Assembly: GCF_013032505.1 (NCBI RefSeq)
Contig: NZ_WQCG01000006.1
Coordinates: forward strand, 1 to 64,000
Source: Ruegeria atlantica
Lineage (GTDB): Bacteria; Pseudomonadota; Alphaproteobacteria; Rhodobacterales; Rhodobacteraceae
Reading direction: 5' to 3'
DNA length: 64,000 nt
Both the position numbers and the translations under genes were made by a program. Positions 59,616-64,000 of the stretch are shown piece after piece. The notes under the pieces are model-generated. The model made no database searches, was not told where the DNA came from, and worked only from the letters and a program-made list of their open reading frames with translations. How positions within the stretch are numbered: position 1 is the first letter of the stretch; every line of letters starts with the position of its first letter.

Positions 59616-60380
59616 ATGGCAAAACCGCTTATGGCCAAGGCAACAGCCGTATGGCTGGTGGACAACACCACGATCAGCTTCAAGCAGATCGCGGATTTCG
59701 TGGGCATGCACGAGCTTGAGGTGCAGGGCATCGCAGACGGTGATGTGGCTGCTGGCGTAAAAGGCTTCGACCCGATCGCCAACAACCAGCTGACGCAGGA
59801 CGAGATCGATACGGCGCAGAACAACCCGCTGCACAAACTGAAGCTCAAGTTCAACCCGGCTGCGTCGGGCGAAGAAAAGCGTCGCGGCCCGCGCTATACC
59901 CCGTTGTCCAAACGACAGGACCGCCCGAACTCGATCCTGTGGCTGGTCAAGTTCCACCCAGAACTCAGCGACGGTCAGATCGCCAAGCTGGTGGGCACCA
60001 CCAAACCGACCATCCAGTCGATCCGTGAACGGACCCACTGGAACATTTCCAACATGCAGCCGATTGACCCCGTTGCCCTGGGGCTGTGCAAACAGTCCGA
60101 GCTGGACGCGATCGTGCAGAAGGCAGCAGCGAAAAAAGCTGCCGAGGGTGGCGTGATGAGCGATGACGAGCGCCGCAAGCTGGTCTCGACCGAACAATCG
60201 CTGGAAATGGACGCCGCGCCGAAGATTCCGACCGCCATCGAAGGTCTGGAAACCTTCTCTCTGTCGGATGATCCTGCGGAAGAAAAAGAAGAAGAAGAAG
60301 CGATCATCGATGCGGACAGCTTCTTCAACCTGCCCAAAGGCGGTGCTGACGACGAAGAAGAAGACGATCTGCGCCCCTAA
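59616..60380 (+). CDS. trcR: Cell-cycle transcriptional regulator TrcR (DUF1013)
   Basis: A 254-residue DNA-binding protein conserved in alphaproteobacteria. The N-terminal part has MAKATAVWLVDNTTISFKQI followed by ADFVGMHELEVQGIADG, a helix-turn-helix; a second HTH-like part is FHPELSDGQIAKLVGTTKPT followed by IQSIRERTHWN. The C-terminus is strongly acidic (Glu-rich run at about 226-234 and DDEEEDD near the end). In Caulobacter relatives the protein is connected with CtrA-type cell-cycle control. AGGAG precedes the ATG; a second ATG five codons in is possible. An intrinsic terminator follows. Confidence 0.9.
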   Translation: MAKPLMAKATAVWLVDNTTISFKQIADFVGMHELEVQGIADGDVAAGVKGFDPIANNQLTQDEIDTAQNNPLHKLKLKFNPAASGEEKRRGPRYTPLSKRQDRPNSILWLVKFHPELSDGQIAKLVGTTKPTIQSIRERTHWNISNMQPIDPVALGLCKQSELDAIVQKAAAKKAAEGGVMSDDERRKLVSTEQSLEMDAAPKIPTAIEGLETFSLSDDPAEEKEEEEAIIDADSFFNLPKGGADDEEEDDLRP

Positions 60381-60389
60381 GGAACAGTT

Positions 60390-60419
60390 AGCCCCGGCCG
60401 AATAGACCGGGGCTTTTTT
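60390..60419 (+). terminator. Intrinsic terminator of trcR
   Basis: AGCCCCGG and CCGGGGCT (8-bp stem, 9-base loop) followed by TTTTT, 9 bases after the stop codon. Confidence 0.92.
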
Positions 60420-60431
60420 CACGAGAAAGCC

Positions 60432-60821
60432 ATGCTGAAAGTTCTTTCCAAACTGTTTGGACCGCATCGCGCCGTTTCGATCTATGCGTTCATGAAAACC
60501 TGGGGTTTGCCCTTGGCCGGCGGCATTGGTCTTGTTGCGGTTGCCGCTGGTTTGCTGATTTTCAACGACAGCGGTGAGCACGAGCATGAGGCCTTCATGA
60601 CCGTCAACGTCCTGTCTGCGACACCCATCAACGGCGACCTCAAAAACGGCGTGATCGCATCGGTCCGGCTGCCGGATGGATCTGCGACCTCGGTCACTTC
60701 GACTGACGCTCCGATCTCACAAACCGTTGGCACTACGGCTTGCATAGAAAAGCGTGTGTTTGTGGATAGTGGTGAGGCCCGGTATCGGTTCAAACTACCG
60801 CGCTATTGCGAAACCGGTTAA
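60432..60821 (+). CDS. Membrane-anchored hypothetical protein
   Basis: A 129-residue protein with one transmembrane helix (LPLAGGIGLVAVAAGLLIFN, about 26-45) and a small C-terminal domain, probably periplasmic, containing two cysteines (TACIEKRVF and RYCETG). No family recognised. It follows the trcR terminator closely and ends before a bidirectional terminator, so it should have its own weak promoter or rely on read-through. Confidence 0.65.
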   Translation: MLKVLSKLFGPHRAVSIYAFMKTWGLPLAGGIGLVAVAAGLLIFNDSGEHEHEAFMTVNVLSATPINGDLKNGVIASVRLPDGSATSVTSTDAPISQTVGTTACIEKRVFVDSGEARYRFKLPRYCETG

Positions 60822-60822
60822 G

Positions 60823-60855
60823 AAAAACCGCCCTGCAGCAACGCAGGGCGGTTTT
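60823..60855. terminator. Bidirectional intrinsic terminator
   Basis: AAAACCGCCCTGC and GCAGGGCGGTTTT (13-bp stem counting the A/T ends, 7-base loop) between two convergent genes. It has U-tracts in both directions. Confidence 0.9.
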
Positions 60856-60859
60856 CATT

Positions 60860-61888
60860 TCAGACCATCTGGAACAGGATACCTGCGACGATTGCGCCGG
60901 TAATGCCCAACCCCAGATAGGTCGCAAAGACCCGTGGTTTGACCAGCGACCAGACAGCAGCCATCGCCGGGATTGAACTGACAGCACCTGCGACCATAAA
61001 GGACATGGCAGCCCCTGCGCTCATCCCCTGTTCCGTCAACCCTGCCAACAGAGGCGGTGCAACGTAGGAGTTCAGGTAGGCAGGCATCCCGACCAGGGCT
61101 GCGATGACAATGGGAACGACCCCCTCGCCACCGACCACACGCGCGATCAGATCAGCGGGAACGTAGCTAACCAACAGCGCCTCAAGCACATAGGCCAACG
61201 CCAGCCATTTCAGCAGGAACAAGCCGTTGTGAACGAATTCGGAACGGAACCGCTGACGGCGCTCGGGCTCCTGCCAAAACTTCCAGATCGGTTTGTCGTC
61301 CTGTTTGGGGCCGCAACCGCATCCAGTTGGCTTGTATTCACGCAGCGGCTGGGCAAAGGCCCCGCTGCGCATCAGGGCACGGACGACAAACCCGCCAAAC
61401 AGACCCAATGCAACCGCTGCGACGGCTTTACCGATCGCAAATGGCCAGCCTAGTGCACCTGCAGTGATCAACAAGGTGGGTGGGTCAATCAGGGGTGAGC
61501 TGAGCCAGAATGCCATGACGGCAGACAGCGGTGCGCCAAGGGCCAGCAATCCAGCAATGAATGGAATGACCTCGCAGGAACAGAAGGGGGCGAGCCCGCC
61601 AAACAGCGCCGCAAGAAAGATCATGCGTGTCTCACGCCCTTCGAATGCGCGGGCCACCATTACTTCGGCACCCGTTGCCTTGAGGTAGGACAGCAGCAAG
61701 ACGGCGAACAGAATATACTGGCCAGTGTGAGCAAGAGCTTTGCCTGCAAAGGTTACGACCTCGCCCCAGTTGCCAGGGTCCAGAATGGCGACAAGCGCCA
61801 GAATGACCACGATCACTGCCCAGGGGGTTTTGATCCAATCAACGGCAACCTTCACCGGTGCCTTTGGGTTTTGTGTCAATTCAGCCAT
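60860..61888 (-). CDS. ArsP/DUF318-type permease
   Basis: Membrane permease of 342 residues with about eight to ten helices. The family hallmark is FCSCEVIPF in the first half (GGLAPFCSCEVIPFIAGLLA), followed by SPLIDPPTLLITAG. A cytosolic loop has a Cys-rich segment, GCGCGP. Relatives include ArsP, an exporter of organic arsenicals, and uncharacterised permeases. The start ATG lies inside the end of the arsR-type gene (8-base overlap), so the two form a coupled operon and the regulator probably controls the permease. Whether the substrate is an arsenical or another metalloid is not known. Confidence 0.85.
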   Translation of the reverse strand: MAELTQNPKAPVKVAVDWIKTPWAVIVVILALVAILDPGNWGEVVTFAGKALAHTGQYILFAVLLLSYLKATGAEVMVARAFEGRETRMIFLAALFGGLAPFCSCEVIPFIAGLLALGAPLSAVMAFWLSSPLIDPPTLLITAGALGWPFAIGKAVAAVALGLFGGFVVRALMRSGAFAQPLREYKPTGCGCGPKQDDKPIWKFWQEPERRQRFRSEFVHNGLFLLKWLALAYVLEALLVSYVPADLIARVVGGEGVVPIVIAALVGMPAYLNSYVAPPLLAGLTEQGMSAGAAMSFMVAGAVSSIPAMAAVWSLVKPRVFATYLGLGITGAIVAGILFQMV

Positions 61889-62189
61889 CGTTCGCGGCCT
61901 TTCCCACTTCGTCTGCACAGCATTCGCTAAGGATGAACTGCGCGAGGTTTCTCAATTCATTGTAATTTGCTCGGTTGATAGTGACGCGCCCGACTTTCTC
62001 TTGCTCGACAACTCCACCCGCCGCGAGGAACCGAAGGTGGTGGGCCAATGTCGAAGGCGCGATTCCTGTGCGATTTTGAATTTCTCCGACGGTCAGGCCC
62101 GCTTCACCAGCCCTGACCAGGGTCTTCAGAACCTTTAGCCGCGCTTCAGAGCCCATGGCCGAAAATCCTGCTGCAGCTGTTTCCCACAT
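61881..62189 (-). CDS. ArsR-family metal-responsive repressor
   Basis: A 102-residue winged-helix repressor. The HTH is TVGEIQNRTGIAPSTLAHHL (about 33-52), followed by FLAAGGVVEQEKVGRVTINR, the wing. A Cys-Cys pair near the C-terminus (LSECCADE) is a likely metal or metalloid ligand, while the classic CVC of ArsR is missing. GGAGAAAG is the ribosome binding site. An inverted-repeat operator lies on its promoter. It is coupled to the downstream permease gene. Confidence 0.9.
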   Translation of the reverse strand: MWETAAAGFSAMGSEARLKVLKTLVRAGEAGLTVGEIQNRTGIAPSTLAHHLRFLAAGGVVEQEKVGRVTINRANYNELRNLAQFILSECCADEVGKAANDG

Positions 62190-62204
62190 CTGCTTTCTCC
62201 ATTA

Positions 62205-62248
62205 AACTAGATTTCTAGTTATTTAGGTTAGTCGTTCTTTTTAGTCAA
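62205..62248 (-). promoter_or_regulatory. arsR promoter and operator
   Basis: On the minus strand TTGACT (62243-62248) and TAAATA (62220-62225) are 17 bases apart. The inverted repeat AACTAGA-TT-TCTAGTT (62205-62220) starts at the end of the -10 box and covers the start of transcription. Repressor binding would block the promoter. Confidence 0.8.
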
Positions 62249-62278
62249 CTGCCTTGTTCACGAATTCTCGAAACGAAA

Positions 62279-62318
62279 TTAAGTCCAGATTGCCCTCACC
62301 TTAAGTCCACCCTATAAG
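62279..62318 (+). promoter_or_regulatory. tauR promoter with two TauR boxes
   Basis: TTGCCC (62290-62295) and TATAAG (62313-62318) with a 17-base spacer. TTAAGTCCAG (62279-62288) and TTAAGTCCAC (62301-62310) are direct repeats 22 bases apart; their reverse complement is CTGGACTTAA, the TauR box described for Rhodobacter capsulatus as I recall it. One copy lies inside the spacer, which suggests autorepression. Transcription would begin at or next to the ATG. Confidence 0.7.
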
Positions 62319-62323
62319 GCGCT

Positions 62324-63784
62324 ATGGGAATATCGGTCGACACATTCTTTCTGGAACTGAACGGACAAGGCACGCTGCAGGCGCAGATCCAGCAGATGAT
62401 TGCCGAAGGCATCCTGTCTGGCAGGTTCCATGTTGGCGAAAAGCTGCCCTCGTCGCGAAAACTGGCGGCGCATCTGGGTGTTAGCCGGATTACGGTAACA
62501 CTGGCCTACACGGAACTGCTGGCTAATGACTACCTTACGGCCAAAGGCCGGTCGGGGTATTTCGTGTCGCAAAACGCGCCCGTACCCCCGAAATATTCGC
62601 CCGTTCAGAAGCGCGATGAAAACGTCGACTGGAGCGCGGCGCTTGCGCGCAGATTCTCGGATGGGGACGTGCTTCCAAAGCCCAGCAACTGGCGCGAATA
62701 CAAGTACCCGTTCATCTATGGTCAGGCAGATCGGAAACTGTTCGACCATGCAAACTGGCGTCTCTGTGCGGTTCGGGCACTGGGTCATAAAGATTTTGCC
62801 TCACTGACCGGGGACTACATGGATCAGGATGATCCGCTGCTGATCGAATTCATCGCCCGTCACACGTTGCCACGACGTGGAATCGCTGCCCGCCCCGAAG
62901 AGATCCTGATCACAATGGGCGCGCAAAACGCGCTCTGGCTGGCCTCACGCATTCTTTTGAACCGCAACCGCACAGCTGTGATTGAAGACCCCTGTTACTA
63001 TGCGCTGCGGGATCTGTTGAATCACTCCGATTGCAAGGTGTCGCCGCTGGCCGTCGACAGCGACGGTCTGACCCCGGATGCGCTACCTGACGAAACAGAC
63101 GTAATTTTCACCACCCCCAGCCATCAAAGCCCGACAACGGCAACCATGCCCGTTGAACGCCGCTACGAGCTGCTGAAACGCGCCCGTGAACTGGATGCTA
63201 TGGTGGTCGAGGACGATTACGAGTTTGAAATGGCCTTTCTGGGATCCCCTTCACCGGCCCTCAAGTCGATGGATCGCGACGGGCGGGTGATTTACGTGGG
63301 CAGCTTCTCAAAGTCATTGTTTCCCGGATTGCGCCTTGGCTACATTGTCGGGTCCGAGCCCTTTATCCGCGAAGCCCGCGCCCTGCGTTCCTTGGTGTTG
63401 CGCCATCCGCCGGGTCATATCCAGCGCACTGCGGCCTATTTTCTGTCGTTGGGCCATTACGACGCTCAGATTCGGCGTATGTCCAAAACCCTGGCGCGGC
63501 GGCGCGAAGCGTTGGATACAGCTGTCGAACAGTACGGGCTTACAGTTGCCGGGCGCGGAATCATGGGCGGCTCGTCACTTTGGATGTCCGCGCCTGAGCG
63601 GGTGGACACAACCAAACTTGCCCAAAAGCTGCAAAGCCAGGGCGTGCATATCGAGCCAGGCGCTCCGTTCTTCAACGGACCGCACCGGCCGCGCAATTTT
63701 TATCGCCTTGGATACTCGTCCATCGGCCGGGATCGTATCGCGCCCGGTGTGAAATTGATCGCGGATGCCATTCGGTCAGCCTAA
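62324..63784 (+). CDS. tauR: TauR, MocR-type regulator of taurine catabolism
   Basis: A GntR/aminotransferase-fusion regulator of 486 residues. The winged-helix domain is at about 10-80 (LPSSRKLAAHLGVSRITVTL), and the aminotransferase-like domain (about 115-486) has the PLP lysine segment VGSFSKSLFPGLRLGY. It directly precedes xsc, the key gene of taurine/sulfoacetaldehyde breakdown, and its promoter carries TauR-box-like repeats, so TauR is the best name. It likely activates xsc and the tau/tpa genes beyond the window in response to taurine. No separate Shine-Dalgarno sequence at normal distance (AAGG is 4 bases before the ATG); the mRNA may be leaderless. Confidence 0.9.
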   Translation: MGISVDTFFLELNGQGTLQAQIQQMIAEGILSGRFHVGEKLPSSRKLAAHLGVSRITVTLAYTELLANDYLTAKGRSGYFVSQNAPVPPKYSPVQKRDENVDWSAALARRFSDGDVLPKPSNWREYKYPFIYGQADRKLFDHANWRLCAVRALGHKDFASLTGDYMDQDDPLLIEFIARHTLPRRGIAARPEEILITMGAQNALWLASRILLNRNRTAVIEDPCYYALRDLLNHSDCKVSPLAVDSDGLTPDALPDETDVIFTTPSHQSPTTATMPVERRYELLKRARELDAMVVEDDYEFEMAFLGSPSPALKSMDRDGRVIYVGSFSKSLFPGLRLGYIVGSEPFIREARALRSLVLRHPPGHIQRTAAYFLSLGHYDAQIRRMSKTLARRREALDTAVEQYGLTVAGRGIMGGSSLWMSAPERVDTTKLAQKLQSQGVHIEPGAPFFNGPHRPRNFYRLGYSSIGRDRIAPGVKLIADAIRSA

Positions 63785-63791
63785 CACGCCT

Positions 63792-63824
63792 CTGGACATA
63801 TCCCGGTTAACGTTCTGGCCCTAA
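63792..63824 (+). promoter_or_regulatory. Two TauR-box-like repeats before xsc
   Basis: CTGGACATAT (63792-63801) and CTGGCCCTAA (63815-63824), 23 bases apart, in the 124-base gap between tauR and xsc. They match CTGGAC-N-TAA imperfectly (7 to 9 of 10) but have nearly the same spacing as the pair before tauR. Confidence 0.5.
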
Positions 63825-63908
63825 CGCCGCTTCGCCCCATGCGCCAAAACCGTATCAAAGGCGGGTGCTGTGCCCGAACCTTTCTTCAATTGTGCGGAGA
63901 ACACTCAG

Positions 63909-64000
63909 ATGAAAATGACCACTGAAGAGGCCTTTGTTAAGGTTCTGCAAATGCACGGTATCGAACATGCGTTCGGTATCATCGGTTCGGCCATGATGCC
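63909..64000 (+). CDS. xsc: Sulfoacetaldehyde acetyltransferase, N-terminal fragment
   Basis: The first 30 codons of a thiamine-diphosphate enzyme cut by the window end: MKMTTEEAFVKVLQMHGIEH then AFGIIGSAMMP. This is the start of Xsc, which converts sulfoacetaldehyde and phosphate to acetyl phosphate and sulfite during taurine breakdown. GGAG lies about 9 bases before the ATG. The gene stands directly after tauR. Confidence 0.92.
   Translation, partial: MKMTTEEAFVKVLQMHGIEHAFGIIGSAMM

Overview
The window looks like chromosomal core of a marine Roseobacter-group alphaproteobacterium (Rhodobacteraceae, close to Ruegeria or its relatives). The case rests on the sequence of the ribosomal and RNA polymerase proteins, the FnrL/HemN/cbb3-oxidase block, TrcR (DUF1013), a TauR-Xsc taurine module and high-GC codon usage. 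No transposase, integrase, CRISPR array, tRNA or rRNA was found.

Region 1 (1-24.8 kb) is the translation/transcription supercluster, read on the minus strand: secE, nusG, rplK, rplA, rplJ, rplL, rpoB, rpoC, rpsL, rpsG, fusA and the first codons of tuf. It is split at three joints by accessory genes. Between rpsL and rpoC lie a rhamnosyltransferase-like protein, an EamA exporter and a macro-domain protein. Between rplJ and rplA lie an APH-like kinase, a Hint-domain protein and an unrecognised protein. Between rplK and nusG lie two tandem paralogous envelope proteins and a peptidoglycan-binding protein. An L10 leader, several hairpins and intrinsic terminators mark the transcription units.

Region 2 (24.8-37.5 kb) is a microaerobic respiration island: ccoGHIS, a LysR regulator with a divergent microprotein, ccoNOQP, a two-domain universal stress protein, a GlsB/YeaQ-type membrane protein, fnrL and hemN. 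Three FNR-type palindromes sit in front of ccoG, between ccoN and usp, and between fnrL and hemN, so the block reads as one FnrL regulon for high-affinity oxygen respiration and anaerobic haem synthesis.

Region 3 (37.6-50.9 kb) holds an EF-G paralogue with a degenerate GTPase site, the yejABEF peptide importer, a membrane-anchored cytochrome c, pheA, a GNAT enzyme, a SRPBCC protein, nudC and a cytosolic-looking 2',3'-cyclic-nucleotide phosphodiesterase relative.

Region 4 (50.9-60.8 kb) holds the SRP RNA gene ffs with a well-formed promoter, rsgA, an alpha/beta hydrolase, a complete cobalamin riboswitch in front of one small cysteine-containing protein, a dual-specificity phosphatase, dnaX-ybaB-recR, a VOC protein, a small secreted protein, a T2-family RNase and trcR.

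Region 5 (60.8-64 kb) holds an arsR-permease pair with a visible operator, then tauR followed by the start of xsc (sulfoacetaldehyde acetyltransferase), with TauR-box-like repeats before both genes.

The most distinctive points are: the B12 riboswitch controlling a lone DUF1636-like gene through an apparent Shine-Dalgarno switch; the EF-G-like protein that has lost its catalytic His and switch I motif; the tandem envelope paralogues inside the ribosomal cluster; and a double-hairpin element (possible small RNA) between the two cco operons.
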